From Kushneria avicenniae (GTDB lineage: Bacteria > Pseudomonadota > Gammaproteobacteria > Pseudomonadales > Halomonadaceae), in contig NZ_FOLY01000002.1 in assembly GCF_900112585.1 (NCBI RefSeq), positions 1-64,000 on the forward strand: a stretch of DNA of 64,000 nucleotides, given 5' to 3'. Numbering within the stretch: position 1 is the stretch's first letter; every line of letters begins with the position of its first letter. Both the position numbers and the translations under genes were made by a program. Under the pieces are notes generated by a model. The model did no database searches, was not told where the DNA came from, and saw only the letters and a list, made by a program, of their open reading frames with translations. Below are positions 56,301 through 64,000 of the stretch, piece after piece.

Positions 56301-56670
56301 TACTGTCACGCTGATTCTCCGCCACGATCGAGACCACGACATCGGCAAACGACGGGTGCTGTCCGACCGGATCCAGCAGGGTCAGCGACAGGCCGGGGTG
56401 TTCCTGTCGCAGGGCATCCAGCTGTCCCGGTACGTCCTCGCGCAGATGGCGGCCGGCGGCAAAAAAGAGTGGCAGGATATCGATGCTTTCAAATCCTTCG
56501 GCGTGCAGCTCCCTGACAACCGTCTCGATCAGCGGATCACAGAGTTCCATGTAGGCCAGACGTACCGGTGTTGACATGCGCGCCTTGAGACGCTGCTCCA
56601 GTGTTTCAAAGGGCGCCTGCCAGCGGCTGTCCGTGGAGCCGTGCGCCAGTACGATCAGTGCAGTTGTCAT
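56287..56670 (-). CDS. Small CbiX-type sirohydrochlorin (cobalto/ferro)chelatase
   Basis: A 127-residue single-domain class II chelatase. The N-terminal L-I-V-L-A-H-G-S (H10) and the L-P-L-F-F-A-A-G-R-H-L (H75) motif are the two metal-handling histidines of CbiX(S). It would insert Co2+ or Fe2+/Ni2+ into sirohydrochlorin, or act in another tetrapyrrole step. ATG 56670 follows AGGA; an upstream frame reaching 56781 overlaps the next gene. No other cobalamin or siroheme genes are nearby, so the metal and pathway are open. It is 46 nt downstream of the renalase-like gene, same strand. Confidence 0.8.
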   Translation of the reverse strand: MTTALIVLAHGSTDSRWQAPFETLEQRLKARMSTPVRLAYMELCDPLIETVVRELHAEGFESIDILPLFFAAGRHLREDVPGQLDALRQEHPGLSLTLLDPVGQHPSFADVVVSIVAENQRDSSCTG

Positions 56671-56716
56671 GACAGTGTTTTCCTGAATCAGCAAAAGTGT
56701 TGAGTCGACGACCGCG

Positions 56717-57718
56717 CTACAGATGACACAGCGCCTGTGCCAGACGATGGCCCGACTGCCAGGCCGCCTCGACGCGGCCATCGATGCACCAGTCGCCGCA
56801 CAGTGACAGGTTCATCTCCTCATCAAGCCGGTAGCCGGGTCCCTTTTCGATCGGGGCGCGGGGCTGGGCATATCGCCATCGATGTGCCCCCTGAGCCTCG
56901 ACCGCTGGAAGGGCTTCGGGGTAGCACGCCCGAAAGGCGCTTACCATGTCATCGGCTATTTCGACTGGGTCCCTCTCCAGATACCGGTCGGACCAGTCAT
57001 CTCGCGCCAGCAGGGTAAGGCGTTCACCTTCTGACCGGCCGGGCCGTGTCTGGTTGCGCGCTGCCCATCGCAGTACCGGCGAATCATCAAAAGAGACACC
57101 GTCCCACGTATCGACCCCTGCCGGCATGCTCAGTGGCGTATTAAAGCGTACCCACGTGCTCCAGCACGATGACATCTCGGGCAGCGCCCACCGTAAGGCC
57201 GTCTCGCTTCCCAGCAGTTCCCTCGCCTGAGGTGCCGGTATGGCCACAATGACATGGTCAAACCCCGGCCAGACGCGCTCTTCCTGATCCCTGAGCACCC
57301 ACTGCGAACTCTCGTGTGACAGCGAGGTGATGCGCACTTGGGAGTGAACCTCGAGCGGAGCCGCCATCGCCTCGGTCAATGTCACCATGGAGGGCGTTCC
57401 CGAATAGCGGGGATGCTCTGGCTGGCGTGTCTGCCACCGGCCACTGTCGATATGTGCCATGACCCCGGGCCACCGCGTGACCACTCCGCGTTGCTCGAAC
57501 GTCTCGATGAACCGGGCAAATTCCGAGTCCCGTACGCTGAAGTACTGGGCGCCCAGATCGAAAAGCCCGTATGCGTTGGCTCGCGTGGACATGCGTCCGC
57601 CGGGCCGTCGACCCTTGTCAAAAACTTGTACGCTCTTTCCTGCCTGCTGCAGCGCGCGGGCCGCCGTCAGTCCGGCCATCCCGGCGCCGATAACGGCTAT
57701 ATTGTGCAAGAAGTCCAC
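56717..57718 (-). CDS. Renalase-like NAD(P)/FAD-dependent amine oxidase-fold protein
   Basis: A 333-residue flavoprotein. The N-terminal Rossmann motif I-A-V-I-G-A-G-M-A-G-L-T-A-A-R-A-L (G11, G13, G16), the second FAD motif F-D-K-G-R-R-P-G-G-R-M-S-T-R and a C-terminal L-C-G-D-W near residue 307 identify the COG3380/renalase group. Soluble, with no signal peptide. Its substrate is unknown; bacterial renalases oxidise isomeric dihydronicotinamides. It is the first gene of a minus-strand run with cbiX-like, merR-like and phrB, and is divergent from the SDR gene. Confidence 0.85.
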   Translation of the reverse strand: MDFLHNIAVIGAGMAGLTAARALQQAGKSVQVFDKGRRPGGRMSTRANAYGLFDLGAQYFSVRDSEFARFIETFEQRGVVTRWPGVMAHIDSGRWQTRQPEHPRYSGTPSMVTLTEAMAAPLEVHSQVRITSLSHESSQWVLRDQEERVWPGFDHVIVAIPAPQARELLGSETALRWALPEMSSCWSTWVRFNTPLSMPAGVDTWDGVSFDDSPVLRWAARNQTRPGRSEGERLTLLARDDWSDRYLERDPVEIADDMVSAFRACYPEALPAVEAQGAHRWRYAQPRAPIEKGPGYRLDEEMNLSLCGDWCIDGRVEAAWQSGHRLAQALCHL

Positions 57719-57766
57719 GAAAGCCTCAAATGTCTGAAGGATAGGGCGCCGGTGCGACCGGGCACA

Positions 57767-57799
57767 TTGATGCTAAATCTTGTACGTTATATGTACCAG
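57767..57799. promoter_or_regulatory. TTGTACGT/GTAC element between flavoprotein and SDR genes
   Basis: TTGTACGT at 57780-57787 and a second GTAC at 57793-57796 lie in the divergent control region. TTGTACGT also occurs in the element upstream of the LitR-like gene. On the plus strand TTGATG (57767-57772) and TATATG (57788-57793) could be -35 and -10 of the SDR gene with a tight 15-bp spacer, so the motif would cover the promoter. Confidence 0.45.
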
Positions 57800-57903
57800 A
57801 AAGCGCGCTGACTTCAAGAATGCCCATGGTGGGTCCCTGACAGATGACCGGTGACCACATCATGGGCCGCGATACTCCATGCAGCAGGGCGGAGGGAAAC
57901 AAC

Positions 57904-58809
57904 GTGAATATAGTGATTACTGGCGCCACCGGATTTGTCGGTCAGGCGCTGTGTCGATACTGGCATGAGAAAGGACACACGCTGATGGTGGTCTCGCGTC
58001 AGCCTGACAAGGCACGCGACACGATCGGCGTACCCGTGACGGCGCGTGCGAAAGCAGTCGACTTTGCCGATCAGCAGGTGGATGCCGTGGTCAATCTGGC
58101 CGGTGAGCCCATTTTCAACCGCCGGTGGAGCGACGCACAGAAACGTCAACTGATCGACTCCCGCGTCAGGGCCACGCGGGATGTGGGCGAGCTGTGCCAG
58201 CAGCTGCCGCAGCCGCCGCGCAAACTGATCTCGGGGTCGGCCATGGGCTATTACGGTGATCAGGGCAGTCGTGAAGTGACCGAGCAGACACCGCCTCATG
58301 ACGAGTTTGCCCATCAACTCTGCAGGCAGTGGGAGGAAGAAGCTCGAAAGCTGGAAACCGGGCAGATGTCGGTGGCGTGTATCCGGATCGGTCTGGTACT
58401 GGACCGCGATGGCGGCATGCTCAAGCCGATGCGGCCCATGTTTCGTCTCGGGGTCGGTGGACGGCTCGGGAAGGGGCGTCAGTACATGCCCTGGATCCAC
58501 CGCCATGATCTGGTACGCATCATCGACTTTCTGCTCGAGCGTCATGATGATGTTGATGGCGCCTGGAATGCCGGGGCACCGGCGCCGGTGACCAATGCTG
58601 AATTTACCCGCACGCTGGCGGCCAGTCTGAATCGGCCCGCCCCCTTTGTTGTCCCGGGCAGTGTGATTTCGCTGGCACTGGGGGAAATGTCCCAGCTGCT
58701 GCTGACGGGGGCTCGTATGGTACCGGCAAGACTCGAGGCTGCCGGTTTCCGCTTTGAATACCCCACCCTTGAAAAGGCGCTGGCTGCCATCCAGCGTGAC
58801 GCCGCCTGA
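57904..58809 (+). CDS. TIGR01777-family NAD(P)-dependent epimerase (SDR)
   Basis: A 301-residue extended SDR (YfcH-like). The cofactor motif is G-A-T-G-F-V-G (residues 7-13), followed by V-V-N-L-A-G-E-P-I and S-G-S-A-M-G-Y-Y-G. A C-terminal DUF1731-like tail ends R-F-E-Y-P-T-L-E-K-A-L. GTG 57904 was chosen because GGAGGG lies 8 nt upstream; the in-frame ATG at 57844 is less well placed. Substrate unknown. It is divergent from the renalase-like gene and convergent with rapA. Homologues often occur near photolyase/MerR genes in pseudomonads (from memory, unchecked). Confidence 0.9.
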   Translation: MNIVITGATGFVGQALCRYWHEKGHTLMVVSRQPDKARDTIGVPVTARAKAVDFADQQVDAVVNLAGEPIFNRRWSDAQKRQLIDSRVRATRDVGELCQQLPQPPRKLISGSAMGYYGDQGSREVTEQTPPHDEFAHQLCRQWEEEARKLETGQMSVACIRIGLVLDRDGGMLKPMRPMFRLGVGGRLGKGRQYMPWIHRHDLVRIIDFLLERHDDVDGAWNAGAPAPVTNAEFTRTLAASLNRPAPFVVPGSVISLALGEMSQLLLTGARMVPARLEAAGFRFEYPTLEKALAAIQRDAA

Positions 58810-58820
58810 GCGGCGTCACG
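58795..58820. terminator. Hairpin at the SDR/rapA junction
   Basis: The 10-bp stem CGTGACGCCG / CGGCGTCACG has the SDR stop codon TGA within its 6-nt loop. It serves two convergent genes; T runs are short, so strength is uncertain. Confidence 0.6.
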
Positions 58821-58843
58821 GTTTGACCGACGGGCAGATCGCG

Positions 58844-61771
58844 TTACTGAGGATCGACCGTCACGATCACGCGTACGGCATCCAGCTGCAGGCGGGTGCC
58901 ATCAATGGCCTGCGAAAGCGCGCTGCGCTCCTGGCGCAGCATCTCGATCTCCTCGGCGCGTACGTCCGGATTGCGCTTTGAAAGCGCCTCGAGGCGCTCG
59001 ATCTCTTCATCCAGCTGCTGGCGCATCCGGGTGCCGGCCTTATCCACCAGTCCCGGCAGCTCTGCCTCGGCCTGCTGTTCGGCCTGATCAAACAGCTCGC
59101 GCAACTGCTGCTGACGCTCTCGCACCAGATTCCGGGCAACGCCCTTTTTTACATGGCGCAGGTTTTTGGCCAGCCCGCCAAAGGACACCTTGTCCGAAAG
59201 GACCTGACCCGACTCGTCCAGCAGTACCCGCACCGTGGCCGGCGGAAAGAAGCGATTGACGTGCAGCGCCTTCGGCGCGCTGGTGCGCGTTCGAAAGATC
59301 GCCTCCAGCATGTAGCGCCCTCCCGGGATGGCGGGGTGGGCCAGCAGCGCCAGCGCTGTATTGCCCATGCTTTCATTGGTCGCCCGCGAGAGCATTTCAC
59401 GCACCAGCGGGTGCTCCCAGGACAGACGCTGAAGGTCATCACGGGCCAACGCGTGCTGGCGTGACCGGGTGGCCGTAAAGCCCTCTTCACCGCGAATCAG
59501 CCCCGGCATGCCATCGACCATGTGTGACCCCGGGTGCAGATAGGTCAGGCCTTCATCGGTTTCCCGGGTCTCGATGCCGAATACCTCCAGCGCCTGATCG
59601 AGGTAGCGATCCAGCATTGCGTCATCATCCAGCGACTGCAGCGCATCGATCATCTCATTGGCGTGCGCGGCGTCAAACGAGCTCCAGCCCAGCAGGCGAT
59701 CACGACCGGCCTCGCGCTCCTGACGCGTTTGCAGGGCCAGCGCTCTGGAGTTCTCGATCACTTCCTCGAGGGCGTCGCCATCCAGCAGGGCGTCAAACAG
59801 CGCATCACCGTGGGCGTCGCTGACCACGCTGCCCGGTCCGCTGGGTTCCTCGAAGGCGGCCAGCGCTTCCTGATACCAGCGCAGCAGCGCCCCGGTCGGG
59901 CTGCCGGCAATGACCGGCAGGTGAATCTCTACATCATGCTGCTGGCCGATGCGGTCCAGACGGCCGATGCGCTGCTCCAGCTGATCCGGGTGAGGCGGCA
60001 GATCAAACAGGATCAGATGATGGCAGAACTGGAAGTTACGACCCTCGGAACCGATTTCCGAGCAGACCAGCAGAGGGCTGCCATCCTCGGCTTCGGCAAA
60101 GGCCGCCGCGGCGCGGTCCCGCTCGATCAGCGTCATGTTTTCATGAAAGACCGGTACATGAAGACCGGTCAAAACCTGCAGTCCGGCGGCCAGCTCCCGT
60201 GCAGTTTCCCCGTAGTGACAGATTAAAAGTGCCTTTTCACCGGGGTGTGCCTTGAGCCATTGACGCAACCACGCCATGCGTGGATCAAAACGCCACCAGC
60301 GATCGCTGTCATCACTCTCATGGCGTCGGGCCTCGAAGGTAGCCTCGGGATAAAGCAGAACTTCCGGGTAGTCCAGACCGGTTTCGATCAAAAGCGTGTC
60401 CAGATAGTCCTCGTCGCGAGCGATGCGTTGCTCGATGCGACGATAGGCGCCCGGGTTTTCCAGTTCGCTGACATGCAGGCGGCGCACGGGGAAGCCGCTG
60501 ACGTGGCGGCGGCTGTTGCGAAACATGACCCGACCGATGCCGTAGCGATCGATCAATACGCGGCGCAGTGATTCGCGCAGCGACGGTTGATCGTCGGCAT
60601 CGGCCTGCATCAGCGCCTCCAGAAGCGCCAGCGCCTGCGGGTCGTCCGCCACGATAGTGTGCAGGGTATCCCGGTGCTGCCTCTCGCCCGGCAGCTGCTC
60701 CAGCGCCTCGATCGCCTCGGCAAGCGCGGCGTGCCCCCGCTGCTCGGCCCGGAAGGCTTCAAGGTCGTGGTAGCGCTCGGGGTCGAGCAGACGCAGGCGG
60801 GCAAAGTGGCTGACATCGCCCATCTGCTCCGGGGTCGCGCTCAAAAGCAGCAGCCCGGTGCGTTGGGTGGCCAGTGCTTCCACGCACTGATAGCCGGTGT
60901 CGCCGCCACTTTCCGGGTCCCACTCGAGATGCTGGGCCTCATCGACGATGACCAGATCCCAGTGACAGGCCTGTGCCTGCTGCTGGCGCTCGGGGCTGGC
61001 AAACAGCCACTGCTGGCTGGCCAGTACCAGCTGGGTTGATTCGAACGGGTTGCCGTCGCTGCCGCGTGCCTGGCTCTGCTGTTCGTCCAGCAGCGTGACT
61101 TCGATGGAGAAGCGGCGCAGCAGCTCGACCAGCCACTGATGGGTCAGGCTGTCCGGCACCAGTATCAGAGCGCGCTCGACGCGACCGGTCAGCAGCAGAC
61201 GGTGCAGCACCAGCCCGGCCTCGATGGTCTTGCCAAGCCCGACCTCGTCGGCCAGCAGCACGCGCGGCAGACGACGGCTGGCGATATCGTCGGCGATATG
61301 AAGCTGATGCGGAATCAGATCGATGCGCGGGCCGGAAAGGCCAAAGCCGGGATGGCGTTCGATGCGGGCCAGATGCTGCAGGCTGCGATAGCGCAGGTTG
61401 AAGGCGTCGTTGCGATCGATCTGCCCGGTCAGCAGGCGGTCGCGGGCCTGATGAAACTGCATGCGATCGCTGATGCGTGACTCGGGCAGTTCACGCTCGC
61501 CATTGCTGTCCTGGCCCAGGTAGGTGATCCGACCGCCTTCATCGCGCAGATCGCTGACCAGCAGTACCTGGCCGTCGTCGGTGTCGATGCGATCGCCGCG
61601 TCCGAACACGACACGGGTCAGGGGCGCTTCGCGCACGCTGTAGGTTCGGGTTTCATCGCTGGCGGCAAACAGGACGGTCACGCTGCGCGCGTCGCAGTTC
61701 AGTATGGTGCCAAGCCCCAGCTCGGTTTCGCCGTCGCTGATGAAGCGTTGACCGGTAATAAAATTGCTCAT
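58844..61771 (-). CDS. rapA: RNA polymerase-associated ATPase RapA (HepA)
   Basis: A 975-residue Swi2/Snf2 translocase that recycles RNA polymerase (E. coli 968). The N-terminal Tudor-like part begins F-I-T-G-Q-R-F-I-S-D-G-E-T-E-L-G-L-G. Helicase motif I is L-L-A-D-E-V-G-L-G-K-T-I-E-A-G, motif II reads D-E-A-Q-H-L (E. coli has D-E-A-H), motif III L-S-A-T-P-E-Q, and motifs V-VI are S-E-G-R-N-F-Q...E-Q-R-I-G-R-L-D-R-I-G-Q. It is complete with its C-terminal spacer and RapA_C region. Confidence 0.97.
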   Translation of the reverse strand: MSNFITGQRFISDGETELGLGTILNCDARSVTVLFAASDETRTYSVREAPLTRVVFGRGDRIDTDDGQVLLVSDLRDEGGRITYLGQDSNGERELPESRISDRMQFHQARDRLLTGQIDRNDAFNLRYRSLQHLARIERHPGFGLSGPRIDLIPHQLHIADDIASRRLPRVLLADEVGLGKTIEAGLVLHRLLLTGRVERALILVPDSLTHQWLVELLRRFSIEVTLLDEQQSQARGSDGNPFESTQLVLASQQWLFASPERQQQAQACHWDLVIVDEAQHLEWDPESGGDTGYQCVEALATQRTGLLLLSATPEQMGDVSHFARLRLLDPERYHDLEAFRAEQRGHAALAEAIEALEQLPGERQHRDTLHTIVADDPQALALLEALMQADADDQPSLRESLRRVLIDRYGIGRVMFRNSRRHVSGFPVRRLHVSELENPGAYRRIEQRIARDEDYLDTLLIETGLDYPEVLLYPEATFEARRHESDDSDRWWRFDPRMAWLRQWLKAHPGEKALLICHYGETARELAAGLQVLTGLHVPVFHENMTLIERDRAAAAFAEAEDGSPLLVCSEIGSEGRNFQFCHHLILFDLPPHPDQLEQRIGRLDRIGQQHDVEIHLPVIAGSPTGALLRWYQEALAAFEEPSGPGSVVSDAHGDALFDALLDGDALEEVIENSRALALQTRQEREAGRDRLLGWSSFDAAHANEMIDALQSLDDDAMLDRYLDQALEVFGIETRETDEGLTYLHPGSHMVDGMPGLIRGEEGFTATRSRQHALARDDLQRLSWEHPLVREMLSRATNESMGNTALALLAHPAIPGGRYMLEAIFRTRTSAPKALHVNRFFPPATVRVLLDESGQVLSDKVSFGGLAKNLRHVKKGVARNLVRERQQQLRELFDQAEQQAEAELPGLVDKAGTRMRQQLDEEIERLEALSKRNPDVRAEEIEMLRQERSALSQAIDGTRLQLDAVRVIVTVDPQ

Positions 61772-61942
61772 GATGCCTCGACAGTGTCGCCTTGCGGGCG
61801 CGCGGGTACAGATGTAAATCGGTCAGGAACCGTCGTTGACGGCTGCAGGACATGGCGGTGGCCTGTCATCGGCCATGCCCCTGAAAAGGGTGCCTATCTT
61901 AACCAAAAGAAAGGGCCTGCGGGGCGTTGATGTGAGCCTGTG

Positions 61943-62755
61943 TTACGGCAGGGATGATGCGATCAGAACGGATGGGCTCCAGAGACGTGTCACAGTGCCA
62001 TCGGGTGCCCTGTGCAGCAGCACCGGCAGGCGAGTGCCGCCACTTGCGGCGAGCAGACGCTGCTGCGGGTCCAGCAGCAGCGCCGTGTCCGCAAGCCCCA
62101 GCTGCTGATCCGGATGATGATCCAGATAGCGCACCACGCTTAAAAGCGACTCTCCCTGATTGACCAGTATCATGGCGTCCTGATGTTCGAGAGGCTGCTC
62201 GGCCAGCTGCTGCAGCCACTGCCGGCAGGCGTTGCAGTCGCTGCGCCACAGCAGGAAATAGCGCACCTCGTTGTCCTGCGTCTTGCGGTTCTTCGCTTCA
62301 CTGTCCCGTATCAGAGTGACCGAACGCCCCTCGAGAGATTCAAGCGTCAGCATCGGCAGCGTTTCGGACAGCGCTGACGGCAGGCTCAGACGCCACTGCT
62401 CCAGTCCCCACCACAGGCCACCGGCCACCATGACCAGCGCGCAGAGTCGTTGGCGCAGTTCCGGGCGCCGACGGCAGTACCACAGGGTCCAGACAAGCAG
62501 CGCAATCAGTCCGCCTGCGGGGGAGAGCAGGTTCTCCGCCTCATGAAGCGACCAGAAAGGAGGCCCTTCACGGAGCCAGCTTCCCGGCAGTGCGGCACCG
62601 AGAAGCCAGAATGCCAGCGCGCCCAGTGCCCAGCGCACCATGACGATACGCGCTGTCGGGTTGATGGCATGGGCACCCAGCAGGGCCAGCGTGGCGCAGA
62701 TCACCGCCAGCGGCGCGGGGGAGGTGAGCCAGGTGGTGTCATCAAGGACAGTCAT
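61943..62755 (-). CDS. Membrane-anchored thioredoxin-like protein
   Basis: A 270-residue protein with about four hydrophobic segments in its first half (roughly residues 13-30, 42-58, 79-95, 105-122). The C-terminal half (about 135-265) looks thioredoxin/TlpA-like: L-E-S-L-E-G-R, Y-F-L-L-W-R-S-D-C-N-A-C-R-Q-W with CxxC at C174/C177, and a cis-Pro candidate in T-R-L-P-V-L. A periplasmic thiol-disulfide reductase role is likely, similar to DsbE/TlpA proteins, but the multi-helix N-terminus is unusual for that group. No cytochrome c maturation genes are adjacent. Confidence 0.7.
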   Translation of the reverse strand: MTVLDDTTWLTSPAPLAVICATLALLGAHAINPTARIVMVRWALGALAFWLLGAALPGSWLREGPPFWSLHEAENLLSPAGGLIALLVWTLWYCRRRPELRQRLCALVMVAGGLWWGLEQWRLSLPSALSETLPMLTLESLEGRSVTLIRDSEAKNRKTQDNEVRYFLLWRSDCNACRQWLQQLAEQPLEHQDAMILVNQGESLLSVVRYLDHHPDQQLGLADTALLLDPQQRLLAASGGTRLPVLLHRAPDGTVTRLWSPSVLIASSLP

Positions 62756-62838
62756 TCATTTTTTCCATCATGCGTTAAACTGGAAACACCGGTATTGCCG
62801 GTCATGCCTGCTGATCCATGTTGTTGTCGGTGATTTCA

Positions 62839-63093
62839 ATGCCCGATTCCCGCGCCAGACGCACCCGCCGTCGCGATACGCCACGCATTCTGGCCATCGC
62901 CACCCAGGCACTCGGCTTTATTCTGATCGTGCTCTTTGAGACCCTGTTGCCGGAACCTCTGAAACGTCCATCCCAGGGTGTCATCCTGGCCGCCATGCTC
63001 GTGGCAGCGCTCTATTCGGCTCTGCTGCGCCGCTACTACCGCAATCGGTCGCTGAAGCGTCGCGACAACCATGAGCCTCCAAATGACCAATGA
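62839..63093 (+). CDS. Small two-helix membrane protein of unknown function
   Basis: An 84-residue protein with a very basic N-terminus (eight Arg/Lys residues among positions 5-16) and two hydrophobic segments (about 17-37 and 47-63), ending in a charged tail. An upstream ATG at 62818 would add seven residues. Its last codons overlap the clsC start by 23 nt (or 11 nt with the second clsC ATG), suggesting coupled expression. No family was recognised. An in/in topology is expected from the positive-inside rule. Confidence 0.6.
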   Translation: MPDSRARRTRRRDTPRILAIATQALGFILIVLFETLLPEPLKRPSQGVILAAMLVAALYSALLRRYYRNRSLKRRDNHEPPNDQ

Positions 63094-64000
63094 CACAAGT
63101 TCCGGCGCCCTGGCGCGCTGGGCAAGCCAGCATGGCGCAGCGTCGGATGACTGCAGCGGCATGCGTCTGCTTTCCGACGGTCTTGAAGCCTTTGAAGTCC
63201 GCGCACATCTGGCGCGCCATGCTGAATACAGCATCGACAGCCTCAGCTACATACTTGAGGAGGGCGTTACCACTCACGTGTTGATGGCCGAGCTTCTGGC
63301 CGCTGCCGAGCGCGGAGTTGATGTCAGAATGCTGGTGGATGACATGAGCGCCATGAACGTGCAGAGCATGCTGCGCGCCATGCAGACCCATCCGCGTATC
63401 GAGGTGCGTCTTTTCAATCCGGTGACCTTCTGGCGGCGTTACTACTGGAGTCATCGGCTGGCAATGGCGCTGACCCTTCGTCGCTCACATCGCCGCATGC
63501 ACAACAAGCTCTGGCTGGTGGATGGCGCGGTGGGGATCGCCGGCGGGCGCAATCTCAGTGATGACTATTTCATCACGGCCAGTGACTACAACTTTGCCGA
63601 TCTCGACATGCTGGTGGCTGGCGGGCATGCCGTCGAACAGATGCGTGAATGCTTCAGTCGTTACTGGCATGGCCGCTGCGTGCGAACGCTCTCCTCGCTG
63701 GTGCCGGAGATACCGGATTACGACTGGCAGGCGCTGCGTGACGAGCTCAAGCAGAAGCTTTCCGGTGAGTCGCTGGCGGAATCGCCCTTTTTGCCCATCC
63801 ATCACGGTGAGACAAGACAAATTGAAGATGGTCTGGGCGAGCTGGTGCCGGCCCGCGGTGAACTCTACTGGGATCACCCCGACAAGTCTTGCCAGCCGGG
63901 TTACCCCTCTCGCGAGTTCATCATGGGGACCGAACTCGGGGCGATGATTGCCGAGACGCAGCGCCGCATCAAGATTGTGTCGGCCTATTTCATTCCAAGC
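63071..64000 (+). CDS. clsC: Phospholipase D-superfamily cardiolipin synthase, ClsC type (3' end outside the window)
   Basis: 310 residues are visible, and the frame runs off the window end. The first HKD motif is H-N-K-L-W-L-V-D followed by G-G-R-N-L-S-D-D-Y-F, as in ClsC (YmdC). The upstream block H-P-R-I-E-V-R-L-F-N-P also matches that type. A second HKD motif is required for activity and should lie beyond 64000. ATG 63071 was used; ATG 63083 is equally possible. It would form cardiolipin from phosphatidylglycerol and phosphatidylethanolamine if the ClsC assignment is correct. Confidence 0.85.
   Translation, partial: MSLQMTNDTSSGALARWASQHGAASDDCSGMRLLSDGLEAFEVRAHLARHAEYSIDSLSYILEEGVTTHVLMAELLAAAERGVDVRMLVDDMSAMNVQSMLRAMQTHPRIEVRLFNPVTFWRRYYWSHRLAMALTLRRSHRRMHNKLWLVDGAVGIAGGRNLSDDYFITASDYNFADLDMLVAGGHAVEQMRECFSRYWHGRCVRTLSSLVPEIPDYDWQALRDELKQKLSGESLAESPFLPIHHGETRQIEDGLGELVPARGELYWDHPDKSCQPGYPSREFIMGTELGAMIAETQRRIKIVSAYFIPS

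Overview
The window looks like chromosome from a Gram-negative gammaproteobacterium, probably of the Halomonadaceae (Halomonas/Kushneria/Chromohalobacter type). This is inferred from the gene order tRNA-Tyr/Gly/Thr/Trp - secE - nusG - rplKAJL - rpoBC - str - S10 - spc - alpha, from the moderately high G+C, from cyoABCDE next to a YajR-type transporter, from fabAB, and from close agreement with enteric and pseudomonad proteins. No phage, insertion sequence or CRISPR array was seen. Almost everything is core genome.

Layout. (1) 1-192: end of an rRNA operon (5S rRNA and terminator). (2) 0.5-10 kb: respiration. yajR (minus) lies divergent from cyoABCDE (bo3 quinol oxidase and heme O synthase), followed by cioAB, a short-Q-loop bd-type quinol oxidase. 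(3) 10-12 kb: birA and coaX, overlapping by 4 nt. (4) 12-42.9 kb: about 31 kb of translation and transcription genes in near-canonical order: four tRNAs, secE-nusG, rplKAJL-rpoBC, rpsL-rpsG-fusA-tuf, and rpsJ through rplQ. Two expected items are absent: a tuf copy between tRNA-Thr and tRNA-Trp, and rpmJ between secY and rpsM. (5) 42.9-47.5 kb: a c-di-GMP phosphodiesterase-type EAL protein, then uvrA and ssb diverging around a probable LexA site. (6) 47.6-50 kb: a visibly AT-richer glycosyltransferase gene, probably acquired, and a DNA topoisomerase IB. (7) 50-53.5 kb: a degenerate RmlD-like protein overlapping plsC, then fabB and fabA; this is lipid synthesis. (8) 53.6-58.8 kb: a probable light- and photodamage-response neighbourhood: phrB, a LitR/CarH-like MerR regulator, a CbiX-type chelatase, a renalase-like flavoprotein and a TIGR01777 SDR, with TTGTAC/GTACAA elements in its two control regions. 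(9) 58.8-64 kb: rapA, a membrane-anchored thioredoxin-like protein, a small membrane protein, and a ClsC-type phospholipase D cut by the window end.

How it fits together. The core block supplies ribosome, RNA polymerase, Sec translocon and elongation factors as long co-transcribed units; several promoters, an L10 leader and an rplL-rpoB attenuator are readable. Around it sit two alternative quinol oxidases, DNA repair (uvrA, ssb, phrB), phospholipid and unsaturated fatty acid synthesis (plsC, fabAB, clsC) and RNA polymerase recycling (rapA). No plainly new system is evident. The items most worth following are the MerR-phrB cluster with its repeated operator-like motif, the missing rpmJ and second tuf, the degenerate RmlD-like protein, the Cys/His-tagged EAL protein and the AT-rich glycosyltransferase insert.
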